64,000 bases of DNA from Raphanus sativus (taxonomy: Eukaryota > Streptophyta > Magnoliopsida > Brassicales > Brassicaceae): assembly GCF_000801105.2 (NCBI RefSeq), contig NC_079515.1, positions 11,284,001 through 11,348,000 on the forward strand, written 5' to 3'. Of this stretch, positions 34,101 through 46,561 are shown piece by piece (within the stretch, counting starts at the first letter, position 1; each line of letters begins with the position of its first letter). A program made the translations under genes and the position numbers. Under the pieces are notes generated by a model. That model did not search any database and had not been told where the DNA came from. It worked only from the letters and a program-made list of their open reading frames with translations.

Positions 34101-37083
34101 CTTTCCATCATCGTTTTCAGACTTTGCATTTGGATTTCATACCATGCTATTGGCTATAGTTGTTTTTGTTCTGAATTGTCAGTCGTGGTATAAGAACGTT
34201 TGTTTTCTATATATTTGGAGTGTTGTTTATAAATGAGACTGACATATAGATATCCTATATAAAAGGATGGGAAATTTGATCAAGAAAACTTCAATAGTGG
34301 GCCGAGCGTGCCTTCATCAGCTGGAGATACTATTTGCGCAGCAGTTTCAGCTACTGCATGGGTAGAGGCTCATGGCAAGTGCACTGTATCTTTTGCTCTT
34401 TCGTGGTCATCACCAAAAGTGAAATTTTCAAAGGGAAGCACATATGACAGGTAAATAAAGTACAGTACAGCCTTAATGGTATCTTCCTAAAATTGAGTTA
34501 AGCTGTTTAGTTGTCGATAATCATATCAAAATTATTTTCATAATTTTGTCATGAAGATGGCTATTTCTCCTTTCCATTGCGAAGTTTTCTGTGTACATGT
34601 AGTCTACATTTTCTCACTGATGCTGGATGTCCTTTTAAGTTTTGAAGACGCACTCTCAGTCATGCGTCTTATTCATCTTTAATTTCTTAAAATACTGAAT
34701 CTGAGAGCTGGAAACATGTTGAGCAAGCTAATGATAAGTATAGTGTTTTACATAAAATGTGCACAAGCAAATGTAAATTGCCACTTCAGAAAATTAATAA
34801 TGGAGAGAATCATGAGTACCCCTTTTTGATATTTTTATCAGTTGGTACAAAAACAAAACCATTGTGCTCCACTTGACTGTATCAGTTAAGTACTTTTCGA
34901 AGATAAGATATGTAGCCAATATTTCATTTTAGTATGTCAAAAACTGGTGATTGTCTGATTTCTGTTTTCTGTTCTCTTTTTTTTTCTTGCAGGAGATACA
35001 CTAAATTTTATGGAACTTCACCAAGAGCAGCTGTGGATCTTGTGCATGATGCACTAACACGTATGTATCTATGTTGTCAATGTCTTCACGTTTTATGCTT
35101 CACTTGAATTGCCACTGTTCCGTTTGGATGTATACTGCTGTTGAATTGAAACTATTCCATGTTACACATACACAGAATGGTACTTACGTATTAGTGATTA
35201 GCTTTGCTTTTCGAATTCAGATTATAAGAGGTGGGAGGAAGATATTGAGGCATGGCAAAATCCCATCCTCAAAGATGACAGGCTCCCTGAATGGTAATTG
35301 CATTGGAACCTTTTTTTTGTATCACAGTGCATCACTACTGTACTGCATATTCATGTACTCCATAATAGATGAACTTTTAATATTTGGCTCTCTTATCGTT
35401 ACCCCACTGAATTGTTTTTGATATTTAGGTACAAGTTCACTCTGTTCAACGAGCTTTACTTTTTGGTAGCCGGCGGTACAGTCTGGATAGGTACCCGTCT
35501 ACATGCCTATATGATACGAAAAACTTGTTGCTTCTTTTGTTATTTACTTTCTCAAACATTTCCTGTTGCAGACTCCGCTTCAATCCATGCTAATGGGAAT
35601 AGTCAGCTTCAACAATCAGATGGCGAAGCAAGTGGAGTTGACTCTAAAGACCAGCAGAATAACCATGATAATTGCGTCAGCAATGGGGAAGCATCCGACA
35701 AAAGCAATGGTTTATTTGTTGACACTTCGCACGTAGATGATGACGATGATGTTGGTCGATTTCTGTACTTAGAAGGTGTCGAGTATGTGATGTGGAACAC
35801 GTATGATGTGCACTTTTACGCATCGTATGCGCTCCTTATGCTCTTCCCAAAGATCGAACTAAATATCCAGCGGGATTTCGCTAAAGCCGTGCTGTCCGAA
35901 GATGGGAGGAAGGTTAAGTTCCTTGCAGAGGGGAACTTGGGAATCCGCAAGGTCAGAGGCGCTGTTCCTCACGATCTAGGGATGCATGATCCGTGGAACG
36001 AAATGAATGCCTACAACATACATGACACAAGCAAGTGGAAAGATCTTAACCCGAAGTTTGTGCTTCAGGTGTATAGAGATTTCGCAGCTACAGGGGATTA
36101 CCAGTTTGGTATAGACGTCTGGCCAGCAGTTCGTGCTGCTATGGAGTACATGGAACAGTTCGATAGAGACAACGACGATCTTATAGAGAACGACGGTTTC
36201 CCTGATCAGACATATGATACGTGGACCGTTCATGGCGTGAGCGCCTACTGCGGTTGCCTGTGGCTTGCTGCTCTTCAGGCAGCAGCGGCAATGGCTCTCC
36301 AAATCGGTGATAAGTTCTTTGCGGAATTGTGTAAGAACAAGTTTTTGAATGCGAAGGCAGCGTTGGAAGCGAAGCTCTGGAACGGAACTTACTTCAACTA
36401 TGACAGCGGGGCGAGCAGCAACAGCAAATCTATACAGACGGATCAGCTTGCGGGTCAGTGGTATACTGCGTCCTCAGGTCTGCCTCCGATCTTCGAGGAT
36501 TCTAAAATCAAAAGCACTTTGCAAAAGATCTTTGATTTCAATGTCATGAAGACGAAAGGAGGGAGAATGGGTGCTGTAAATGGGATGCATCCTGATGGGA
36601 AAGTGGATGAGACGTGCATGCAGTCACGTGAGATATGGACAGGTGTCACGTATGCAGCAGCAGCTACTATGATCCTCTCTGGAATGGAAGAACAAGGGTT
36701 CACTACTGCTGAGGGAATCTTCACAGCTGGGTGGTCAGAAGAAGGTTTCGGGTAAGTTCTATCTCGAGCATGATCATGATGGTTTATTGGAAGTTTGATT
36801 TGAGTTGAACTGATTTTGAATTGGATACAGATACTGGTTCCAGACACCGGAAGGTTGGACGATGGATGGGCATTACAGGTCATTGATATACATGAGGCCT
36901 CTCGCAATATGGGGAATGCAATGGGCGTTGTCGCTGCCAAAGGCAATTCTTGATGCGCCTAAGATCAACATGATGGATAGAGTTCACATGTCCCCTAGAA
37001 GCCGCAGATTCTCTCACAACTCCAGAGTTGTAAAACACAAAGCTAAGTGTTTTGGAGATTCTTCTTTAAGCTGTTCCTGCTAA
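31180..37083 (+). CDS. GBA2-type non-lysosomal glucosylceramidase / beta-glucosidase (GH116), intact
   Basis: The translation fits the plant GBA2 family throughout: [14 protein letters not shown], then [20 protein letters not shown], the N-terminal GBA2 domain, and the catalytic (alpha/alpha) barrel in the long exon 35572-36751. The proposed nucleophile Glu sits in [15 protein letters not shown] (codon 35452-35454) and the acid/base Asp in [11 protein letters not shown] (codon 36203-36205), by analogy with characterised GH116 enzymes. Eighteen exons: 31180-31263, 31377-31487, 31565-31621, 31723-31799, 31893-31992, 32307-32380, 32476-32576, 32665-32768, 33061-33114, 33190-33245, 33337-33375, 33950-34091, 34266-34450, 34993-35060, 35221-35293, 35429-35490, 35572-36751, 36831-37083. 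They total 2820 nt, 939 codons plus stop, so it looks functional. No signal peptide is seen. It resembles At3g24180 most, from memory. Likely substrate is glucosylceramide or other beta-glucosides. Confidence 0.93.
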
Positions 37084-37625
37084 GTGATTAGACAGAGGTT
37101 TCTGGTTTGTAATGTAATTAAACAGGTGGGAAATATTTCCATGAAAAATAATGGAAATGTTGCGGTACAAATTGCTCATAAAGAGAGAGAGAGAGAGAAA
37201 GAGAATTTATGTTTTTGCAGGAAAATGATAAGTTTGTAACCAAACTGTTTGCTTTGGTAACCTGAGAAGAACATTTTGTATTAAGTCTCCTTATCAGAAT
37301 CTTTAAAGACTTCTTTTTCTGCATCGTACATAGAAAAGACAATGAGTGACTCAGTTTAGCTAATGGATGTTTCGAAACATGTAAACCCAGTTCGGTTCTT
37401 TATGTCGAGTGTTATATGTAGTACATAACCGTTGTTTTGGTCTTGTAACGAATATTCGATCAATCAATATTCTAGACCGTTTAGATGTTTCATGATATAA
37501 TAAAATAACTCTGTGTTGTGGTTGTTAGATCATGACCCACGATAGCCATTATTTAATAGGCCACTACAAGAAAACGTAATGATTGAGTTTGGTCAACTTT
37601 TGTCTCTAACCTATCTGAAGAACAC
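37084..37625. other. GBA2 3' UTR and short intergenic spacer
   Basis: It contains a (GA)n run (GAGAGAGAGAGA, about 37183-37198). The next ATG used is 37626, so the two same-strand genes are only 542 bp apart and the second promoter must lie within this spacer or overlap the first 3' end. Confidence 0.5.
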
Positions 37626-39230
37626 ATGTCGGGACCTCAGTGCTGTGAAAACCCGCCGGCTCTTAATCCGGTCTCCGGGTCGGGTCATGTGGAGAAGCTG
37701 GGTGGGCTTGATGCTTACATCTCTGGCTCTCCCGATTCCTCCAAGTTGTGCGTCATCCTCATCTCTGATGTTTTTGGTAAATCATTCTTCTTCTTATTTG
37801 CTCTGATCTCGAAAGTCGTATGTTTTAGTCAAAGACATGATTTTTATTGGACGCATTTGATCTCTGTATCCTGACTTGAGCTTCGTTTATGTTCTTCTTC
37901 AGGGTATGAAGCTACAAACTTGAGGTAATAGTTTCTTCTAGTCTTGTTAGATTTTGCATGTGTGACTTGTATATAGTTTTGTTGGTTTTGCAACTTTTAC
38001 AAGCTGAAGTCTTTTGTAAGAATTTGAACTTGATCTTATCTGATCTGATATCATTGGATAAGATGTGATTGGTTTCACTGGCTGCAAGTCTTTTGGTCAC
38101 TCTTTGATTGCGTTCTTTGCAGTCACTTTCTTGTTCTCTAGATTCTAATACGAAATGAATGTTTATGGAGTTTGAATTCTTTATGTTTTGTTTTAAGGGC
38201 GCTTGCGGATAAGGTTGCAACTTCTGGATTCTATGTCGTGGTTCCTGATTACTTCTACGGAGATCCTTTTGATCCTTCTAATCAAGAGAGACCCATCCCT
38301 CTCTGGCTCAAAGACCATGGCGCTGTTTGTTTTTTTTATCCTTAATTCTTGATTCAGCTTTCCTTGTTCTCCCATAACATCACTGCCCACAAGTTCCACT
38401 AGGTGTTATGGTCTTCTTGTTCTGTTGTTGTCCATTTGAGAATCAGTTCATTGTCCCAGGATAAGGGATTTGAAGACACAAAGCCAGTAATTGAAGCCTT
38501 AAAGAGCAAAGGCATAACTGCTATTGGAGCTGCAGGGATGTGTTGGGGTGGTGAGTTTATTGTCTTTGCTTATACTCTATTTGTGACACTCTCTTTCACT
38601 ACTAACATCATGTTATGTTAATGAACTTCAGCAAAAGTGGTGGTGGAATTGTCTAAGCAAGAGCTTGTTCAAGCAGCTGTTCTGCTTCATCCTTCTTTGG
38701 TCACGGTCGACGATATCAAGGGTAAGTGACTAATGGGTACTTTGATAACATAGATACTTCCATCTTGTACTCCTCACATAAACCTGAGGAACATTGAGTC
38801 TCATGCCTCGCCTTATGCTTTGAAACATTAAGTTACAAAAATTTATCGACATATTGGTTAACTTATACCTTATGGATTCACGGTTTGGTGCAGGTGTGAA
38901 GGTGCCAATTGCTATACTAGGAGCTGAGATTGATCAGTTGTCTCCACCTGCGCTCTTGAAGCAATTTGAGGAGATTCTTGCTGCCAAACCTGAGGTAAAG
39001 CCTCTGCTTCTTCTGCAACTCGACAAGTTTCATCTCTTTGAAACTGTAGAAATAAAACTAATTGACTTGAAAAACGGGAACGTGTGTAGGTGAATAGTTA
39101 TGTGAAGATACACCCTAAAGTAGCACACGGTTGGACAGTTAGGTACAAGACGGATGACCCAGAGGCGGTTAAAGCTGCAGAAGAAGCTCACAAAGAGATG
39201 CTTGATTGGTTTGTGACTTACGTTAAATGA
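37626..39230 (+). CDS. Dienelactone hydrolase family protein (alpha/beta hydrolase), intact
   Basis: Seven exons: 37626-37776, 37903-37924 (only 22 nt), 38198-38324, 38460-38550, 38632-38721, 38894-38994, 39090-39230. They sum to 723 nt, 240 residues, the usual size. The protein begins MSGPQCCENPPALNP. The family's catalytic triad is visible: nucleophile Cys in AAGMCWG (end of exon 4), Asp in GAEIDQLSP (exon 6) and His in KVAHGWTVR (exon 7). Nucleophilic Cys, not Ser, is the hallmark of dienelactone hydrolases, which cleave lactone or ester bonds; the plant substrate is not known. No targeting signal is seen, so it is probably cytosolic. It matches At3g23600 by product and by position next to the phosphatase and RPF2 genes. 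The start ATG gives the conserved N-terminus; the ATG at 37579 is in another frame. Confidence 0.92.
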
Positions 39231-39568
39231 ATGATCAAATTGGCTACTACTACTACTAGTAGCAGTAGTGTTTATAAATGAAAAATAAAGAGAGAGACTT
39301 AAGTATGAAACTCTTTGTTGGTGTCTCCACTCACTATACCTGTTTGGAAGTTGCTATGTTGTGAGTTTGGTCTATGATGCTGAACATCTATAGAAAAACG
39401 TATTTTGGCCAAAAAAAAAATATCTATATAAATCTGTTTTCAAATAATGGGAAACAGCGTTCAAAATCTGACATCATTGAACAAAGTCTGAAACATTTTT
39501 TTGCTGTAAACATGATTTTACATGAACCCTAAGATTTTTAACAATCTAGATTACTCACATAATAGAAC
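39231..39568. other. 3' flank of the hydrolase gene
   Basis: Contains AATAAAGAGAG at about 39283 (possible poly-A signal) and a (CTA)n run at 39244-39258. Confidence 0.4.
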
Positions 39569-40199
39569 TGTAAGAAAGAATTTCGGAATACTTCAATTCA
39601 TTGCTGCGGAAATTTTGATGAATGGTTTTTAACATATGAAGATGATCTCTTGATCATGGAAGATGATCTCTTGATTTTTAAGTTGGAGCTAAGCCTTTTT
39701 TCCTTTGCCTACAACCTTTCTTTATGTGTTTCTCTTAGATTTTCTTGATGTGTCTTTGTGATGATCCAAAGACCACTATTTATAGGTGGGGAGAGGGACC
39801 AAAAACTTTCCCACCAAGTTTTGATAATTTTAGTGGCAAGTTTCTTCTTTAATCACAACCATCCATCAAAGTTGTGTAATGACAAGTGTTTAAGTTTCTA
39901 GAATCATTCATTTATACAATGAACTTGTTCTCGTTTGATGCATTAAACTTACTTCAAATGCTTCTTACAATGACACATATTCCATGAATCATCAAATGAG
40001 AAATCTTCTAGAACAATGCACTTGTACATTAGTTAATCATCATCATTAGAAGCTTAACTCCTTTAAACCATTTTTATTGGTTACCAATTGTCATTATGGT
40101 TTAACAATTTCAATAAGAAATAGATTAACATAAGACCACATTATGTGAAAGAAATATTAATGTATCATTCATATACATTCATATAAAATATTTCTTACA
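39569..40199 (-). mobile_element. Probable solo copia LTR (631 bp), minus strand
   Basis: The tips form a perfect 9-bp inverted pair, TGTAAGAAA at 39569 and TTTCTTACA ending at 40199. On the minus strand it holds TATAAATA (rc of TATTTATA at about 39778), a likely LTR promoter, and ends GAAATTCTTTCTTACA, a common copia LTR ending. No internal copia coding adjoins and no 5-bp duplication was seen (AGAAC left, TTTGC right), so an older rearranged insertion is possible. Confidence 0.5.
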
Positions 40200-41481
40200 T
40201 TTGCTACGTAATTTGCAGCTTGATTGTTGCACCTCAGATGTCTATGTCAAAGAACTTGCTTTTCCAGAGATTTATGTGTCGTATCCATTGCCGGATTTTA
40301 AAACTATGCCCAATCAGAATTTAAAACTATGTTCTTGTACAGATTTTATCAATATCGCAAAACAGTGGAAAATAGTATAAATATTCATTAAAAAAAACAA
40401 AACTTACTATTTGTTTATGAAAACAGTGATATTACACACATTTATTGTTAGAAATATAATTTTACTTACATTTTTTGCTACAAAATCATCCATTAGAATC
40501 ATATACTCAAGTTTTTAAACCATAATAATTTCAATTGATAATATAATTAAGCCATTTAATTTTTCTAGTTATATGGAAGACCACAAATAAATTTTTATTA
40601 GCATCGATTTCGAAAACCTTCTCTCGGTTGTCGTGACTACACCAAATTGGTCAACAATATGCGACAAATAATTTATATGTTTCGATGTATTATATATAAA
40701 CTATAAATACCAATAACTATAATAAACAACCAATAATTACAATGGCCCAATAAATGATCTAATTATCAAAATGGATCATAATAGCAAATTAATTAATGTG
40801 TCTCAATTCTATAGTAACAGTTTAATTTTTATAGTTTATTTGATATGTAACCATAATGTAGAAAAATATAATTTTAAAATTAATAATGACATATCTATCG
40901 TATTAATGGACAACAAATCTTGTTTGAGAGAAATATATTTTTACCTTGTATTATATGTAAATTATAAATACCAATAACTATAGTTAGGGTGGTCAAAATG
41001 AGCGATACCTCATGAGCTAGCTCAGCTCAACTCATTTTTCATGAGTATGATCTCTATATTTTAGACTCATTTAATAAATAAATTTATTGATCGAGCTTAA
41101 AAAGATCACGAATTATATGAACGATATTTAATGAACATGAACTAACTCATGAGTTTATTCATTTTTATACTTGTAATATATATATAACTTATGTTTTTCT
41201 TATGGGAAAAGATAATTTCTATATTTATCGTATTTATCTTTTAAAATTAAAATGTAAAATATACATAAGTAATATAGAAATAAAACTTTTAAAAGTTATT
41301 TTTTCGAAGAAAGAAAAAAAACTATCCTGTTCAGAAATTATCAAAATCTTCTATATAATCTCATATTAACAATATCATCTCTCACAAATCTATCTTATTT
41401 GGAAACAAGAATAATAGTAAAAATATATATATATATATAATGTTGTTTGGAAACATAGATAACACTATATTAAAAAAAATA
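40200..41481. other. AT-rich intergenic DNA with old repeats
   Basis: At 40721-40825 lies a roughly 105-bp segment repeated at about 43989-44090 (shared words include CAATAATTACAATG and TTCTATAGTAACAGTTTAAT). At 40984-41165 is a GAGCTAGCTCAGCTCAACTCA-type repeat. At 41393-41480 an imperfect copy of the following Helitron start occurs (TTATTTGGAAACAAGAATA). Confidence 0.45.
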
Positions 41482-42168
41482 TCTAACTTATTAAAGTAGA
41501 AGTACCTTTTAGAAATATTTGGAAACAAGAATAGTAGTAAAAAAAAAATGTTGTTTGGAAACATAGATAGCACTATATTAAAAAAAATAATGGGCTTATC
41601 TTGAATTATAGATTATTATAGCCCAAAGTATAATTAATATTTATTTTTGGGTTTTGTATGATTGTTATTTTATTTTTTTGTAGTCGTATGATTGTTATTA
41701 ATTTGTTAAGAAAAATTATTAGAATTATTTGTAGTTTCATTTTAAGGGGTTTTGAATAAATAAAAACATAATATAATTTTGTATTGTTACTTTCTGTTTT
41801 TATATATTTTAAATACCTTACCCAAAATTTCTTGATATATAATTTAACAAATACAGTATAACTATATAGTGATCCACCTCATTTTTAGTTATTCTGTGTA
41901 TTTAAGTATGATACATTATTATTAAGTTACAAACTTATTAAATTACAAAAAGTATATATATTTGTAAAATTCTTACTACAATATTTACGGTTCACAATAT
42001 TTTACGGACGTCCATATTACCCGACACGGTAATGAAATACATAGTTTAAACAATAAACAAAAGTAGTAAAACTGGAACTATAAAATTTAAACTTTCTAAA
42101 GTTTGTATATACTAGATATATACTGTAAAACATGCATCCACACAGTAATTGTGCGGGTCAAAATCTAG
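41482..42168 (+). mobile_element. Helitron, non-autonomous, about 0.69 kb
   Basis: It starts TCTAACTTATTAAAGTAGAA after an A and ends GTGCGGGTCAAAATCTAG before a T. The 3' stem-loop is decayed. Just before it, 41393-41480 nearly repeats its first 100 bases (GGAAACA-AGAATA-TAGTA words), so the 5' end appears tandemly duplicated. Confidence 0.6.
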
Positions 42169-42721
42169 TTATATTACTAAAACTGAAGTACCTTCGAAAA
42201 TTATTTGGAAACATGGATAACAATATAAAAATAAGAATATAATTGTTTGGAAACATGAATAATAGTATATTGAGGAAAAAATAATGAGATTATTTTATTT
42301 TAAAATTGGAAGTATTTTATATTATAAGAAACTATCTATCTGGATCAACTTTTTAAACATAAGAAAATATCTCAATCTAATTACCTAAAAACCTATTCTG
42401 TCTAAAATAATTATTAAAATTTTAAAATTTTTATACATATTTCAAAGCAAAATAATAATTTAAAATTTATTTATATCAAAAATTGATTCAAAATATACAC
42501 CCTAAGAGATGAACTGAAGTTAGATTGAAACTGAAGTTAGATAACCATTTTAATCTGTCGCACATTGATAAATCTTTATTTAGGGGGTTAAGAGGTTTTT
42601 TAAAGTTGAGTAGATTTGATGAATTCGTGCCAAAAATTTTGTATAAATTATCATTGATTGTTATTGATTATCATGAATTTCCATATATAACTTTCTTTCT
42701 TCAAAATTTTCCTTCTAATAC

Positions 42722-42762
<41 letters not shown>

Positions 42763-43590
42763 AAAAAAACACTTTTTGTGAAATATTGTTATTTGATACT
42801 AAAGTAAAATTTTGTTTTATAATAATGATAGTCTTGCTTAATTTTTATTTATATTCTTATGTTTAATATATATATATATATATATATGTGTTCTAAAAAT
42901 AATTCGTGAAATATAGTTATTTGATACTAAAGTAATCTTTTGATTTTTAATAATGATTGTCTTGCTTAATTTTTATTTATATTCTTATGTTTAATACAAA
43001 ACTATGAATTTTCTCATAATGTTGTCTCAAATGATTTTGTTATAATTTTCTTTCTTTTACTATCATTCACTTAACAGTAAAAATGTAATACAAAACTTTT
43101 ATATTTGTGTGTATGTGTGTTTTAATTTTATAGATTTTAAGAATCTTATGAGTGTACATGGTATTTCCAAAGTTGAATATTATGAGTAAAACTAAAGAAA
43201 ATCCATGTCCCAATAACAAGAAACTTTAATATAGTTACAAAATCTATAAAAGCTAAACTTTTTGAATAACAAGAGATTTACATAGAATTTAAAAGTCCAT
43301 AAACCAATAACAAAGGATTTTAATAAGATTGTTAAAATCCACATACCAATAATAATGGATTCTCTAAATTTTCTAAATCAATTAAAATTCAACCACCAAT
43401 AACCCCCCCTTAATATATTATAGTGAGCTAATTAATATGTTTAATCAACCATTTTTTTCTTGACAAAATAATTTGTATACAATAGGAATACTATGTGAAA
43501 AATGCAATCTTGTATTAACTATTTTGGAATATGTAAGATTTGGTTTAGAATTGATTTTTAGTCATTTTAAATTTATGCTTCCTAATTTAA
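42169..43590. other. AT-rich DNA with microsatellites and a tandem duplication
   Basis: TATTACTAAAACTGAAGTACC at 42171 resembles another Helitron start, with no matching end found. A (TG)n run is at 42728-42758 and a (TA)n run at 42866-42888. The stretch after each run is a direct duplicate of about 130 bp (shared words TTATTTGATACTAAAGTAA and GTCTTGCTTAATTTTTATTT). No gene; the open frame at 42525-42764 is partly the TG run. Confidence 0.55.
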
Positions 43591-44192
43591 TTAGTTAATA
43601 GGTGGTTGGCCGCGAATTCGCGGATTTAAATATTATATGTAAATATGTGTTATATATAGAATATGTTATATATAGAATGTCGTAAAGTTTTTATAAATTT
43701 GATAAAAAAATAACTGATGAACATTTAGTAATAAAAAATACTTGTGAAATTATATATGTAATTATCACATTAACTTCCTCAACACATATTATGCATCTTT
43801 TTCGACCTTTTCATTTTTTTGTTTTTTTTGTTCTTTTTATTAAATGTTTTGCTAAATTTTTCCTAATTTTTTACATATTTTCTGCTAAATATTTAATTTT
43901 CTCTAAATAGTAATAAATGAACCAAAAATCAATCTTATAATTGTTTTCAATCATAACATTAACTTGTTCACTTTATTATTCGATTTAAGCAATCAATAAT
44001 TACAATGACCCAATAAATAATCTAGTTATCAAAATGGTTAATAGCAAATATGACACAATTCTATAGTAACAGTTTAATTCTATAAGCCCAATATATATGT
44101 TATCTTTGTGTCCAAACAACATTTAATTATTTTTTTAACTCTGCAATTCATGTTGCTATACAAAACTAAAAGATACTTCTACTTTAATAAGA
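43591..44192 (-). mobile_element. Probable Helitron, about 0.6 kb, minus strand
   Basis: On the minus strand it starts TCTTATTAAAGTAGAAGTAT (right end 44192, next base T on the plus strand), very similar to the start of the Helitron at 41482. The other end has the palindrome CCGCGAATTCGCGG (43610-43623) and then CTAA at 43591-43594, flanked by A on the plus strand. Stem and end are a little further apart than usual, so the left boundary is tentative. Confidence 0.45.
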
Positions 44193-44206
44193 TATATATA
44201 TGAATT

Positions 44207-45812
44207 TTGTTAGAAAAAGGAAAAATAGAATATATATTAGAATTTTGTAGTCGGTATTCATATCTATTCATCATTTTCCGGATCTCCTTAGTATCTACAG
44301 TGTCAGCGATATTGATCATCACCATCCTCTTTACTCTTGTTGCTTACCGTTTCTTCAAGAAGAAAAGAGATGGTATGCCTCCAAGCCCACCATCACTTCC
44401 GTTGCTAGGTCACCTTCACCACCTCCTTTTCACTCCACTTCTTCACCACGCTCTTGAAAAGTTTTCTGCAAACACCGGTCCCTACTTTCACATATGGCTC
44501 TTCAAGGTTCCCGTTATCGTTGTCTCATCAGCTGCAGTGGCTCAGGATTTTTTCAGAGAAAACGACCTAAACATTTCCTCTTGAGGTATTCCTGCTGTAG
44601 ATGAGGTCCTTATGTTCGGAATATGGAGTCATCAACTCCCCTTACAGGAAACATTGGAAATTGATTAAGAATCTAATGATGGGAAACTTACTTAGATCGC
44701 AAGCTATAGTGAATTCACGAGGAATCCGTGCAGAGGAGCAGCAATGATTCTTCTCAACCCTACTCGATAAGGCAGCAAAGGGTTAGACCGTCAATATGAG
44801 TAAGGAAGCGTTTAAGCTAGTGAGCGACGTTATGTGTCAGATGAGTTTGGGAAGGCGATTGAGAGAGGAAGACGGTGAACTGGAGAAGCTGAAATCATTG
44901 ATGACGGAGTCTAGTAGACTTGTGAAGAAGATGTTCGTCGCAGTGGTGTTTCGGAGGAGATGGATTGGTCGTCTATTGACATTCAAGAGACAGATCATGT
45001 TTGTTTCCGCTAAGTTTGACGAATTTCTCGAAAGGATTTTCGAGGAATACCAAGCTGAACCAAACAAAGATCAGAAGAGTGAGATCTTGGATGCATTTTT
45101 GCAGGCGAGTGGAGACAAAAATACGGAGTTAAAGGTCACCTGGAACAACATCAAGTCCTTCTATGCGGTACGTGTCCAACTTCTTATTTTTTTTTCTTTT
45201 TGTCAACCGACCTAATTGAACTGAGAATAAAAAATAAAAAAATTTAAAGATTTCATTAAGAAAGTAGTTTGGTCTTTTCAATTTGTATAAGCCAACCTAG
45301 AACGAGTCTGTTTAGCTAGTAAGCTGAGACATATTGTTAGAGCTTTGTAAAGTCTTATTAATAAGACAATCTCTGTTTCACATTAAATGCAAGTTTTCAC
45401 ATTCACTCTTTGTTTATTCTAAATATTACTCCCTCTGTACCATTTTAAGTGATGTTTAAGGTTTTTACACAATTATTAAGAAAATACAAAATTTTATGCA
45501 TTTTATCTTGGTGATATAAAAATCACATTAAATAAAACAAGTTTAACCAATAACAAAATAGTACATGATTTTTAATTAGTCACAAAATTTGAATGACATT
45601 TAATTGTACCTAGAATAGTGAGAACATCACATATTATGAACCAAAATAAAAATCTTAAAACTTCACTTAAAGTGGAACAGAGAGAGTAACATATATATAC
45701 ATGTTCAATTTTCATCGGAGCTATAGATACATCCGCAACAACAATCACATGGGCGGTAGCTGAGCTACTGAAGAATCGTGAGGTATTAGATAAACTGAGA
45801 GAAAATTATGAA
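44207..45812 (+). pseudogene. Cytochrome P450, CYP705A-like, truncated and broken
   Basis: The N-terminus fits a CYP705A P450: a membrane anchor (ISLVSTVSAILIITILFTLV), the proline hinge PPSPPSLPLLGHLHHLL, and FFRENDLNISS. There is no ATG before 44375. TGA at 44582-44584 replaces the Arg expected after NISS; a frame change follows near 44620; further stops lie in the frame of SPYRKHWKLIKNLMMGNLL at about 44751 and 44785. Exon 1 resumes with MSKEAFKLVSDVMCQMSLG and ends at GCG|GTACGT (45167). The second exon piece (about 45710-45811) gives FIGAIDTSATTITWAVAELL, the I-helix with the usual A/G-G-x-D-T changed (GAIDT). The rest, including the haem Cys loop, is gone. CYP705A enzymes oxidise specialised metabolites such as triterpenes; this copy cannot. 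Confidence 0.88.
45429..45686. mobile_element. Stowaway-like MITE (258 bp) in the P450 pseudogene intron
   Basis: Tips CTCCCTCTGTACCATTTTAA (left) and, inverted, CTCTCTCTGTTCCACTTTAA (right), flanked by TA (45427-45428, 45687-45688). No coding. It lies about 22 bp before the second exon, and no good AG acceptor remains between them. Confidence 0.85.
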
Positions 45813-46010
45813 ACCAAAATCTAACCGGAATTTTAGAATTTTGGTTATTTTTGGAAAATTATGAAACCAAAAATAACCAAAACTGAACTGAACTGATTTT
45901 ATTTTCAGTTCATTCAGGTGGGATTATGGCTGATCCGAACTAACTGAAACCAAAAAATATCTGAACTGAAAAAGCCGAAAAAACAAAAACCGTAGGGCTA
46001 GAAATGATAA
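45813..46010. repeat. Dispersed ACCAAAA/CTGAACTGAA repeat
   Basis: Short internally repetitive stretch (ATGAAACCAAAAATAACC, AACTGAACTGAACTGA, ACTGAAACCAAAAAATATC) directly replacing the P450 second exon. Similar in style to the CGGTTC-type repeats elsewhere in the window. Confidence 0.5.
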
Positions 46011-46520
46011 TCTTCTTTATATTAAAAGTGAAGCATTGCAACATTTTAGTTACGACACATGTCATCACTGGAATGCTTATTAAATTCTCTAGAAAATACG
46101 TTGGTCATATATTATATACTTCTCATTAGACACTAACAATAAAATTAATTAACAATCAATAATTAATAATTTTCATTCTTTCATTGAATAAAAACTACGG
46201 AATTGCCAAAAGTGAATTGATATACATTTGACATTTAATAATTTTAATAATAAATATTTGATAACAATTTACATATCCTCCATTATTTTTTGTTTAATGT
46301 TATATTATCTAAACAAATCAAAAAATCATATTAATCATATAATAAAAATTTATATTTTTTGTATATATTTTATTTTAATTTTTTTTAAAACAACTACTGT
46401 TAAAAGTCTCACATTGAAATTTTTGTGATTAATAGTTTAAATTTTTATTACAATAAGACACAAGTCATCATAAAACCATATGAGTAAAAACAATATTTAA
46501 TAGATATAATAGAAATTCAG

Positions 46521-46561
<41 letters not shown>

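Noticed and set aside
35609..36946. Minus-strand ORFs under the last GBA2 exons
   Set aside because: Antisense shadows of a long conserved exon; no homology or codon pattern supports them.
41393..41580. CRISPR-like or other regularly spaced array
   Set aside because: Only two imperfect copies of about 120 bp; this is a duplicated Helitron end in a plant nuclear genome.
42525..42764. Protein-coding gene ending in a Val-Cys repeat
   Set aside because: The end is a translated (TG)n microsatellite and the rest is AT-rich with no domain.
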